Source of the DNA: Betaproteobacteria bacterium
GTDB taxonomy: Bacteria > Pseudomonadota > Gammaproteobacteria > Burkholderiales > SG8-39
Direction of reading: 5' to 3'
Assembly (NCBI GenBank): GCA_016195915.1
Contig: JACPYS010000022.1
Coordinates: 1 to 64,000, forward strand
Length of the DNA stretch: 64,000 bases
The position numbers and the translations under genes were made by a program. Shown here one piece after another: positions 1-9,411 of this stretch (position 1 is its first letter; each line of letters opens with the position of its first letter). Below the pieces are notes generated by a model. The model saw only the letters and a list, made by a program, of their open reading frames with translations. It was not told where the DNA came from and did no database searches.

Positions 1-236
1 CTTGTTCCGGCTGGGTTGACCGCGATCGCGACCGTCCGACCTGGGCAGCTGATTCGTGTTGAAGCATAACCGTGCGCTGCAGGCAACGGGCTACCGGCAG
101 CGTGCTTTGCGTCGACCGTGCAGGCCGTCGCCTGAGCACAGACGTTGGGCATCTTAGGAACCGGCTTCGCGCGCTTGACAGATTGTAGCCGCGTGGCGAC
201 AGTGCGCCCACCCGTCCCTGCGGCCAAGGAATCACG

Positions 237-575
237 TCAAAGCGCCAGAGCCAGTCGTAACCCCTCGTCTATCCGGGAAACAATCTTGCCCGGCAGGGTC
301 TTCACACGGTGCGTCAAGAGTTCACGATCCACAGTCAGCACTTGCGACACATTGACGACCGACGGTTTGGAGAGTCCGGATTCGGATTTTGAAATGCGCA
401 CGTTGCCGGGCGCATCGGCAAGGCTCAAATTCGACGTAATGACTGCGACGATGACGGTGGCGACGCGGCTGTCGTTGAATGGATTCGACTGCACGACAAC
501 CACCGGACGGCGCATCCCGGGGCCGGAGCCAACCGGCTCCGGCAAATCCGCCCACCAGACCTCACCACGCTTCAC
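237..575 (-). CDS. MazF/PemK-type endoribonuclease toxin
   Basis: The 112-residue protein matches the MazF/PemK family in length and motifs: an N-terminal KRGEVWWADLPEPVGSGPG stretch, then RRPVVVVQS and VATVIVAVITSN, the beta-barrel core of these mRNA interferases. Family members cut mRNA when the antitoxin is degraded. It lies just downstream of a small antitoxin gene and overlaps it by 14 nt, so the two are probably one transcript on the minus strand. No frameshift or truncation is visible. The target sequence cannot be inferred. Confidence 0.88.
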   Translation of the reverse strand: MKRGEVWWADLPEPVGSGPGMRRPVVVVQSNPFNDSRVATVIVAVITSNLSLADAPGNVRISKSESGLSKPSVVNVSQVLTVDRELLTHRVKTLPGKIVSRIDEGLRLALAL

Positions 576-798
576 GTTTCAGGCTGCGCGTTTGCGCCTT
601 CAGCCAGGCGGGGTCGAGTTTGGAAGGTTCTTTCGCATACACCTCGTTGAGCCGCTGCGTCACGTTATGCGCCGAATGCGCGCCGACATAACTTGCGAGA
701 GCTTCGGCGTAAAGCTGGCTGCGCGACTTGCGCAGACTCGACGCGAGTATTTCGGCGGCGCGGAAGACCGGGTCGGGGAGGGAAATAGCGACTTTCAT
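562..798 (-). CDS. Antitoxin partner of the MazF-type toxin (ribbon-helix-helix/MazE type)
   Basis: A 78-residue protein beginning MKVAISLPDPVFRAAEILAS. This short basic beta-strand followed by helices is typical of ribbon-helix-helix DNA-binding antitoxins, and the basic C-terminal tail (LKAQTRSLKREAW) would contact the toxin. It precedes and overlaps the MazF-type toxin gene, the usual antitoxin-first order. In this family the antitoxin neutralises the toxin and represses the shared promoter. The exact fold (RHH or AbrB-like MazE) is inferred from the N-terminus. Confidence 0.75.
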   Translation of the reverse strand: MKVAISLPDPVFRAAEILASSLRKSRSQLYAEALASYVGAHSAHNVTQRLNEVYAKEPSKLDPAWLKAQTRSLKREAW

Positions 799-801
799 GA
801 A

Positions 802-825
802 GTCATGGTATCACCAAGGTATGAC
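802..825. promoter_or_regulatory. Possible operator of the MazEF-like pair
   Basis: Four bases upstream of the antitoxin start, an inverted repeat with 5-bp arms GTCAT/ATGAC (802-806 and 820-824) encloses two GGTAT copies. Autoregulatory antitoxins usually bind such a site overlapping their promoter. The arms are short, so this is a weak call. Confidence 0.3.
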
Positions 826-1149
826 TCTACGCAATCAAAACATCCTGTATGGGTATTGCATCAACGGGAATGATTTCGGGAATTAGCGTCTCCCGCGCGC
901 GCGGCGCCGTTGGCCTGTGGTGTGCCGAAAGACATGCACTCTTCCAACACCGACCGACTTGGTATAGCGTTTCTTGGATTTGAATAGGTAGAAAGTCATG
1001 CCCAAAAGAGTTTGCTTGAAAGCCGCCGCCGCCAGTTGGTTCAGGCGGTTCGCTCGGAGCGAAGCTTGAGATCGGTTTCGAGAGAGTTCGGTGAAGGATA
1101 GGACATCCAATGAGTCTTTCATGAGCCCAGCCGACGCTGGGTGCCGCAG
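826..1149. other. Gap without a recognisable gene
   Basis: About 320 bp between the MazEF-like promoter and the IS91 remnant. Open frames exist on both strands but none resembles a known family or has a convincing ribosome binding site. The only notable feature is one copy of an 18-bp repeat at 1093-1110. Confidence 0.5.
1093..1110 (+). repeat. 18-bp direct repeat, left copy
   Basis: GAAGGATAGGACATCCAA here recurs at 2596-2613 with one mismatch and in the same orientation. The two copies bracket the IS91 remnant and the Uma2 gene. They could be traces of an insertion or deletion event. Confidence 0.5.
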
Positions 1150-1890
1150 TCAATCGCCGATTTCGCGCGAGCATGGGTCGAACTCGATCTCCGGTACGCT
1201 CTGAGCGGACGAATCCCACTGAGGATCGTTGCGCGCCTGTTGCGCAGCCGCTGCCGCCTCCCACAACGGTGGCCCACGCGCGGGGGCGATTCGCGGCGGC
1301 TGGGTGGATTCGCCGATGTGGTCGAGAATTTTGCGCACGGTGCCGGCATCGTTGATGAAGGCGATGATTCTCATCTTGGTGTGACAGATGGGGCAGGCCA
1401 GCGGGAAAGCTTCGTAGATGCGCGCCAGCGGCATCGCCCACAGATAGCGTGCCGCGGCGCGGTGGCGGGGTTTCTCGGTCTCTGCGGCGTTCGTCGTGGG
1501 TGGGAAGGGCGTACCGCCACTGGCGTGAGGGCGGTCACCGCAGCGCGTACGACGCATTGGGGGCCAGCACGCCGTAGTAGCGATGTCGATGCGCACGCGG
1601 CAGTGGCGCCAGGGCGGCGATCCGCTCGATCAGCTCCAGCGGCGTCAGTACCAGATCGCCGGGCGCGTCGATGCGCACCGAGGCATCGACGGAAAACCCG
1701 CCGCCGTGATCCCAGCCGCCCATCTTGTCGGCGTCATCCGTCTCGATCAGGCCGCGGCGCGCGAAGGCGCGCACAATCCGCTGCCTCACTCGTGCTTGTA
1801 CGCCGGCAATGGCGCGCGTATCAAGCCTGGCCACCGCATGAAACACCACGCCCTCCTCGTTGTCCGTCTCGAGCGCGGGCTCGAACACCC
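1150..1890 (-). pseudogene. Decayed IS91/ISCR-type transposase
   Basis: Two minus-strand frames together resemble an IS91-family transposase. The upstream frame (1535-1888) carries EEGVVFHAVARLDTRAIA, GLIETDDADKM, GGGFSVDASVRIDA, then LVLTPLELIERIAAL and HRHRYYGVLAPNA. The downstream frame (1150-1596) carries YLWAMPLARIYEAFPLACP, a zinc-like CPICHTKMRIIAFIND and ILDHIGE..PPRIAPARGPPLWE, the family C-terminus. A frameshift near 1535-1590 separates them. The segment between FSVDASVRI and LTPLELI is too short, so the central region is deleted. The element is inactive and no terminal sequences were recognised. Confidence 0.75.
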
Positions 1891-2023
1891 CGTCAATGAG
1901 CGCTCTGCCTGTATTGAACGAAGGTTCCTCAATTGACCGCTGGTACCGGTCAGCAAGTGCATTTGCGCATCAACTGTTCCGGCCTTCATAATGGGCCACC
2001 GATGTACTGAAAAGGACTGGGCC

Positions 2024-2590
2024 ATGGGACGCGCAGCACAGCCCACCGCTTTTACCGCCGTTGATTACCTGGCTTGGGAAGCCTTGCAGCCTGAGCGCCA
2101 TGAGTTTCTCGACGGCGAGGTGTTTGCCATGGCAGGTGCTGAAGACCGGCATGTGACGGCGGCGATGAATATGGCTTTTGCCCTGCGCCAGCACCTCAGT
2201 GGCAGCGCGTGCCGCACCTACATGAGTGATATGCGTTTGCACGTTGCCGCCGCCAACAGCTACTTTTACCCCGACGTGCTGGTGACGTGCAGCGCGCAGG
2301 ACCATGGCAGCGCGATGGTCAAAACTGAACCCAAGCTGATTGCGGAAGTGCTCTCGCCGGCCACAGCAGCCTACGACCGCGGGCTGAAGTTTGGCCACTA
2401 TCGCAGCCTCGCAAGCCTGCAGGAATACGTGCTCATCGATCTGGACACCCGTGCCACCGATTGTTATCGCAAAGGTGCCGACGGGTTGTGGGTGTTGCAC
2501 CCCTTTGCCCGTGGCGAGGCGGTCGTGCTGGCCTGCGTGGCGCTGGAGTTGACGGCAGCGCAGTTGTTTGCGGAAGTGGCAGAGGCCTGA
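2024..2590 (+). CDS. Uma2-family (DUF820) endonuclease-like protein
   Basis: From the chosen ATG the protein is 188 residues, the usual size of the Uma2/DUF820 family, which has a PD-(D/E)XK nuclease fold. Diagnostic segments are DYLAWEALQPERHEFLDGEV near the start, FYPDVLVTC, then LIAEVLSPATAAYDRGLKF and a YRSLASLQEYVLID strand. ATG 2024 is preferred over an upstream in-frame ATG at 1991 because AAGGA (2012-2016) sits 7 nt before it. The role of this very abundant family is poorly known; many members are linked to mobile DNA. It stands alone between an IS remnant and a truncated toxin gene. Confidence 0.85.
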   Translation: MGRAAQPTAFTAVDYLAWEALQPERHEFLDGEVFAMAGAEDRHVTAAMNMAFALRQHLSGSACRTYMSDMRLHVAAANSYFYPDVLVTCSAQDHGSAMVKTEPKLIAEVLSPATAAYDRGLKFGHYRSLASLQEYVLIDLDTRATDCYRKGADGLWVLHPFARGEAVVLACVALELTAAQLFAEVAEA

Positions 2591-2595
2591 ACAAA

Positions 2596-2613
2596 GAAGG
2601 ATAGGACATTCAA
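2596..2613 (+). repeat. 18-bp direct repeat, right copy
   Basis: GAAGGATAGGACATTCAA, one mismatch from the copy at 1093-1110. Recognisable HigB-type toxin sequence begins immediately after it, so this repeat marks the point where the toxin gene lost its 5' end. Confidence 0.5.
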
Positions 2614-2876
2614 CAGGCCTTCAGTTGGGCAAGGTGCAAGGTGGTTTGGATCCGGACGACTGGAAGCCATTCGATGATGTCGGAGCCGGCACCAGGGAAA
2701 TCCGCATTCGGGAAACCAGCGGCATCTACCGGGTGATGTACGTCGCCAAGTTCGAGGAAGCGGTGTATGTCCTGCACTGCTTCCAGAAGAAGACGCAGGC
2801 GACCAGCAAGCAAGACAAGGGCATTGCCGAGGCGCGCTATCGCGCCGTGGTCAACGCGAGAAAAGCGCGGAAATGA
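2614..2876 (+). pseudogene. 5'-truncated HigB/Gp49-type toxin
   Basis: From 2614 the frame reads TGLQLGKVQGGLDPDDWKPF, then TREIRIRETSGIYRVMYVAKF and EAVYVLHCFQKKTQATSKQD. This is the core of phage Gp49-like HigB toxins (RelE superfamily, DUF891). Family members normally have about 25 more N-terminal residues; here they are replaced by unrelated sequence joined at the 18-bp repeat. The frame is open upstream to 2568, so a fused product could be made, but no convincing start codon with a ribosome binding site is seen. The partner antitoxin gene follows with a 4-nt overlap and looks intact. Confidence 0.65.
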
Positions 2877-3205
2877 CGATCGACACTGAAATCCGCCATG
2901 TGACGAAGCCGGGAGCGAACCTCTTCTTGGAACTTGGCTTCGCACCTGCTGAAGCCAAGCGTTTGCAAGCAGCCTCTCGTATGCAGATCAACAATACACG
3001 GCTGTTGAAGCAGCAGTTGATGGACGAGTTGTCCACCTGGATTGCCGAGCATCACTTGAAGCAGGCCGAGGCAGCCACGATCCTGATGGTCTCGCGGCCC
3101 CGCGTCTCCGACGTGGTCAACAAGAAAACGGCCAAGTTCACAATCGACACGCTGGTCGAAATGCTCAGCCGCGTTGGCAAGCCGGTCAAGCTGGCCATCG
3201 GCTGA
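2873..3205 (+). CDS. HigA/XRE-type helix-turn-helix antitoxin
   Basis: The 110-residue protein has an N-terminal arm and then a helix-turn-helix: KQAEAATILMVSRPRVSDVVNKK, followed by FTIDTLVEMLSRVGKPVKLAIG, typical of XRE/HTH_37 antitoxins paired with Gp49-like toxins. The start overlaps the toxin stop by 4 nt (ATGA), indicating translational coupling. In such pairs the antitoxin binds the toxin and represses the operon. Because the toxin gene is truncated, this may now be an orphan antitoxin or regulator. Confidence 0.85.
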   Translation: MTIDTEIRHVTKPGANLFLELGFAPAEAKRLQAASRMQINNTRLLKQQLMDELSTWIAEHHLKQAEAATILMVSRPRVSDVVNKKTAKFTIDTLVEMLSRVGKPVKLAIG

Positions 3206-3277
3206 TGCCGAGTCCAAATCGCGCGTGGCGGTAGCGATCACGCGGTTCAATTCGAGACGGCTTCCAAGCAGGTAGCG

Positions 3278-3543
3278 CTAAACCGAGGCCCGTGCGCCGT
3301 ACATCGCCTCGATCGCCTCCGCGTACTTGCCGGCGATGCTCTTCCTCTTGATCTTCATGGTGGCCGTGACCTCGCCGTCGTCGTGGTCGAGTTCCTTCAC
3401 GAGCAGGTGGAACTTTCGCACCTGCTGCACCTGCGGCATGCGCGAATTCACCGTGTCCACCTCGGACTGGATCAGTTCGCGCACGCGCGGGTGTTCGGCC
3501 AGGCTGCGGAAATGCGTGTAGGCGAGGCCATGCTCCTTGGAAA
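3278..3543 (-). pseudogene. C-terminal fragment of a long-chain acyl-CoA synthetase
   Basis: The minus strand encodes ISKEHGLAYTHFRSLAEHPR, then IQSEVDTVNSRMPQVQQVRKF, KELDHDDGEVTATMKIKRKS and AGKYAEAIEAMYG. This is the C-terminal end of AMP-forming long-chain fatty acid-CoA ligases, including the conserved lysine region (MKIKRKSI). Only about 85 of roughly 600 residues remain; homology stops abruptly at about 3543, where another gene tail begins on the opposite strand. Confidence 0.72.
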
Positions 3544-3810
3544 TCCTGGGCCGACGAAATCGTCGGTGAACTCGCGCGGCCGCATCCGGCACTGCCGGGT
3601 TTGCTCAAACGCATCGATATCTGGCGCTGGGCGCATGCCATGCCGCGCCCGGTGCCGGGATTTCTCGGGCGCCCGCTGAGTGCGCTGCTGGCCCGATTGG
3701 ACCGGCCTCTGGCCTTTGCCCAATCGGACCTTGGCGGCTTGTCGCTGTTCGAAGAAGCGCACGACGCCGGTGTGCGCGCGGCGCAAGCGTTGCACCGCGT
3801 GCGGCGTTGA
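3544..3810 (+). pseudogene. C-terminal fragment of an FAD-dependent oxidoreductase
   Basis: The plus strand reads SWADEIVGELARPHPALPG, IDIWRWAHAMPRPVPGFL, then RPLAFAQSDLGGLSLFEEA and AGVRAAQALHRV before a stop at 3810. The HAMPRPVPGF and SDLGGLSLFEEAHDAG segments resemble the last part of amine-oxidase/phytoene-desaturase-like flavoproteins, where the FAD-contacting C-terminus lies. About 88 residues remain of an expected 400 or so. It abuts the acyl-CoA synthetase tail head-to-head, as if one deletion removed the 5' parts of two divergent genes. Confidence 0.55.
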
Positions 3811-3821
3811 GCGCGAGCGAT

Positions 3822-4967
3822 TCAGACCAGGCGGCGCGGATCGAGCGCGGCGAGGGAAACGCCCTCGTCGCGCAGCGCTGCCGGCATCTCTCGTCTGAGC
3901 ACCAGAGCAGCGGCGGCCATTCCCATCGCCGGGGAGGTCTGAATCCCGTAGCCGCCCTGGCCGGCGAGCCAGAAGAATGCGGCTTGCCTTACGTCGAAGC
4001 CGGCAACCAATGTCCTGTCTGCAACGAAGCTGCGCAGTCCAGCCCACTTCGAAGTGATGCGCCTGATATCGAAGTGCGTGGCCGCCTGCAGGCGCTCGAC
4101 GAGTGTCGCGACGTCGAACTCGTCGGGCTGCGCGTCGCAGGGCGGGGAGGGTGTTTCGTCCGCGGGCGAGGCGAGGAAGCGTCCCGCCTCCGGGCGGAAA
4201 TAGAGCGTTTCGGTCGCGTCGATCGCCAACGGCCAATGCGAAGTGCTTGCGGAACCGCCTGAAAATCTTCCGCATTCGAACACAATCGCCGTGCGGCGCA
4301 GGGGCTCGATGCCGATGGGGGCGGCACCGCATGCGCGCGCAAGCTCGTCCACCCAGGCGCCCGCGGCATTCACGAGGAGCGCTGCGTCGAATTCGCCCGC
4401 GCTGGTTTCGATGCGCCATCGCCCGTTCGAGAATTGCGCCGCGCGAATCTCCGCGCTGGTGACCAGGCGTGCACCGTTCGCGCGTGCGCCGCGCAGGAAC
4501 CCGTGGTGCAGTGCGTGCACGTCGATGTCCTGCGCGGATTCGTCGAGCACGCCGCGGTGAGCGTGTTCTTCGCGCAACGCCGGAACCAGTTCGCGCACGC
4601 GGCTGCCGGAGAGCGCCTGCACCCGCGCACCGGTCGCGGCGAAATCCTCGGCGATGGCATCGAGCGCCGCACCTTGATCGGCGCGGCCGAAAACGAGGTG
4701 CCCGCGGGGGGAGAGGATCGGGTTAGTGGCGAATCCCGCGGGCGGCGATTCGAGAAATGCGCGGCTCGCGCGCGTGAGCGCCCGCACGGTGGCGTTGCCG
4801 TAGGACTCCGCGAACAGCGCCGCCGAGCGCCCGGTGGTGTGATAACCGGGCTGGTCCTCACGCTCGAGGATCGTCACCCGGCAATGCGGAGAAAGGAAGT
4901 ACGCCGCCGACGCTCCGGCGATGCCGGCGCCGGCGATCAGTACCTCGGTTTGGTTGTTCTGTTGCAT
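3822..4967 (-). CDS. FAD-dependent oxidoreductase, DAO/glycine oxidase family
   Basis: From the chosen ATG the product is 381 residues. It starts MQQNNQTEVLIAGAGIAGAS, a classical GxGxxG dinucleotide-binding fold, followed by ILEREDQPGYHTTGRSAALF, a DAO-family signature. Later segments include LLVNAAGAWVDELARACGA, TETLYFRPEAGRFLASPADE and AGQGGYGIQTSPAMGMAAAA, the C-terminal FAD-binding motif. The family oxidises amino acids, sarcosine or 2-hydroxyacids; the substrate is not evident. The same frame is open upstream to 6236, antisense to the diguanylate cyclase gene, but homology begins at this ATG. Confidence 0.85.
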   Translation of the reverse strand: MQQNNQTEVLIAGAGIAGASAAYFLSPHCRVTILEREDQPGYHTTGRSAALFAESYGNATVRALTRASRAFLESPPAGFATNPILSPRGHLVFGRADQGAALDAIAEDFAATGARVQALSGSRVRELVPALREEHAHRGVLDESAQDIDVHALHHGFLRGARANGARLVTSAEIRAAQFSNGRWRIETSAGEFDAALLVNAAGAWVDELARACGAAPIGIEPLRRTAIVFECGRFSGGSASTSHWPLAIDATETLYFRPEAGRFLASPADETPSPPCDAQPDEFDVATLVERLQAATHFDIRRITSKWAGLRSFVADRTLVAGFDVRQAAFFWLAGQGGYGIQTSPAMGMAAAALVLRREMPAALRDEGVSLAALDPRRLV

Positions 4968-5126
4968 CGTAATCGCCGCGTGGGATAATCCTTGCGCGAA
5001 CCCCTCGAACGGGACGGTCTTGCGCGGACGGGATACTTGCACAAAACCAGTTCCGTGGGGCGCAGGCGCAAGAAACCAGCCCGTCCCGGATAGATCAAAA
5101 CCGTCCACGGGGAAGCATTGTCGATC

Positions 5127-6734
5127 ATGGCGCGATTCTGGTTCCTTTTCGATGCGTTGAGCACGCGCGCGCGGCTCAATGCCCTGCTGCTCCTCGTCAT
5201 CGTTCCCTACACGGCACTGTTGATCTACAGCACTGTTGACAGATATCAATTGCTGCAGGCGAACGTGCGGGATCAAACCCTGCACGTGGCGGCGATGGCG
5301 GCCGAAAACCAGAACCAGGTCATCTCGCAAACGCGCCAATTGCTCGAAACGCTCGCCAACAATCCGATCGTCCGCGACAGAGATTGGGCGCGATGCACGC
5401 CGATGATTCAGCAGTTCTGGCAGCACTTCAAGGCGTCCTATTCGAACTTTCACGTCGCCGATATGACGGGCGACGTCGTTTGCAGCGGAACGGTATTGCC
5501 GGCAGCAGTCAACGTTGCCGATCGGAAGGACTTTCAGGATGCCGTGTCGTCCCGCCGATTCGTCGTCGGTGACCTCGTCCGCAGCCGCACCACCGGGTTG
5601 CTGAGCGTGATGACCAGATACCCGGTCCTGGACGATCGTGGCAGCGTCGTCATGGTTGTCACGGCGCAGGTTTCGACCGATCAGTTTGCGCTGGCTGCAT
5701 CCTCGATCCCCTTGCCCGAACACGGAGAACTGATTATCACCGACCGAAGTGAAACGGTGATCGTGCACAAACCGGGTGCGAAGGCCAGGATTGGCGAGCG
5801 CTTGCCCGACGGACCGCTGATGCGCGCAATGCATGCCCAGGGCAGCGGGATCGTCGAGTCGCAACAAGGCTTGGACGGCGTAACCCGGATGTTCGGATTT
5901 GCGCGTACGGGGAAAGGTGAGACCGACGTCATTCATGTCGCGATCGGCTTTCCGATCGGGGCGATCGCGGAAGAGGTGAATCGGCATCTTTTTGCCAATA
6001 TCGCGACGATGCTGGTAGTCGTCCTGTTCGTGATGGTGCTGGCATGGTTTGGCGTCGATGCGCTGCTGATCAAGAAGGTGCAGGTGCTGGTTGCTACGGT
6101 GAACAAGCTCAGGGACGGGGAAACCTCGGCCCGTACCGGGTTGACCTACGGAGTCGACGAGCTGAGCCATGTCGCCCGCGCGGTGGATGAGTCGGCAGCA
6201 GAACTTGAACGCGTGTTGAACCTGTTGCGCGATCAAACCGTGCGTGACCCTTTGACATCGTTATTCAACCGGCGATATCTGGAGGAGAGCCTGGCACGCG
6301 AGTTGACCAGGGCAACGCGGGAGGGAAAATCCATCGGTGCGATCATGGCCGACATTGATCATTTCAAGCGGATCAACGATACCTTCGGGCATGAAGGCGG
6401 GGACAAGGTGCTGATCAGCGTCGCCGAGATCCTCGTGAAGAATGTTCGAGGCGGGGACATTGTGTGCCGGTTCGGTGGCGAGGAATTCGCAATCATCCTG
6501 CCGGGCGCAAACCTGGAGATCAGCATGTCGCGCGCGGAAGCGCTTCGGGCAGCGGTGTCGAAAATTGATTTCGAGCACGCGGGCAGGCGGGTCGGGCCGG
6601 TTTCCATATCGCTCGGCGTATCGATCTTCCCGGACCACGGAACTGACGCGACGACATTGTTGCGTAGCGCGGACCATGCCCTGTATGAAGCCAAAGGCGC
6701 CGGCAGGAACCGAGTCGTTGCCGCGCCCGGCTGA
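5127..6734 (+). CDS. Diguanylate cyclase with periplasmic dCACHE-like sensor, HAMP and GGDEF domains
   Basis: The protein (535 aa from ATG 5127) has a first membrane segment at about residues 12-33 (LNALLLLVIVPYTALLIY), an extracytoplasmic sensor with a dCACHE look (VADRKDFQDAVSSRRFVVGD), a second membrane segment near 285-310 (ATMLVVVLFVMVLAWFGV), a HAMP linker and a GGDEF domain. The active-site loop is GGEEF near residue 450, so it should be catalytically competent, making cyclic di-GMP from two GTP. RGGD, five residues before it, is a canonical RxxD product-inhibition site. A TTG at 5118 is in frame, but ATG 5127 with GGGGAA upstream is more likely. Confidence 0.92.
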   Translation: MARFWFLFDALSTRARLNALLLLVIVPYTALLIYSTVDRYQLLQANVRDQTLHVAAMAAENQNQVISQTRQLLETLANNPIVRDRDWARCTPMIQQFWQHFKASYSNFHVADMTGDVVCSGTVLPAAVNVADRKDFQDAVSSRRFVVGDLVRSRTTGLLSVMTRYPVLDDRGSVVMVVTAQVSTDQFALAASSIPLPEHGELIITDRSETVIVHKPGAKARIGERLPDGPLMRAMHAQGSGIVESQQGLDGVTRMFGFARTGKGETDVIHVAIGFPIGAIAEEVNRHLFANIATMLVVVLFVMVLAWFGVDALLIKKVQVLVATVNKLRDGETSARTGLTYGVDELSHVARAVDESAAELERVLNLLRDQTVRDPLTSLFNRRYLEESLARELTRATREGKSIGAIMADIDHFKRINDTFGHEGGDKVLISVAEILVKNVRGGDIVCRFGGEEFAIILPGANLEISMSRAEALRAAVSKIDFEHAGRRVGPVSISLGVSIFPDHGTDATTLLRSADHALYEAKGAGRNRVVAAPG

Positions 6735-6766
6735 ATTCCGAGCGGCGCTTCATCTGGAGGGTAATC

Positions 6767-9244
<2,478 letters not shown>

Positions 9245-9411
9245 GGCGGCGGGGCGAATTTCCCGATGGAGCAGCCGGCCCAGTCTCCACGCTGGATAGT
9301 CGCTTCCCGAACGCGTAGGATTATCCGCGTGTTCGTAGCCCGCCGTGTCACTGCAACGGGAATCGTGACGCATGGTATTCCGACTGCCAATACCGTTTGA
9401 ACCGCCAAGCG

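Noticed and set aside
145-873. A 242-codon plus-strand frame over the MazEF-like pair
   Set aside because: It is antisense to two well-supported toxin-antitoxin genes and lacks recognisable domains.
3822-6236. An 804-codon minus-strand frame covering both the DAO-type oxidoreductase and the diguanylate cyclase region
   Set aside because: Only the part after the ATG at 4967 has flavoprotein homology. The upstream half is antisense to a clear GGDEF gene and has no family resemblance.
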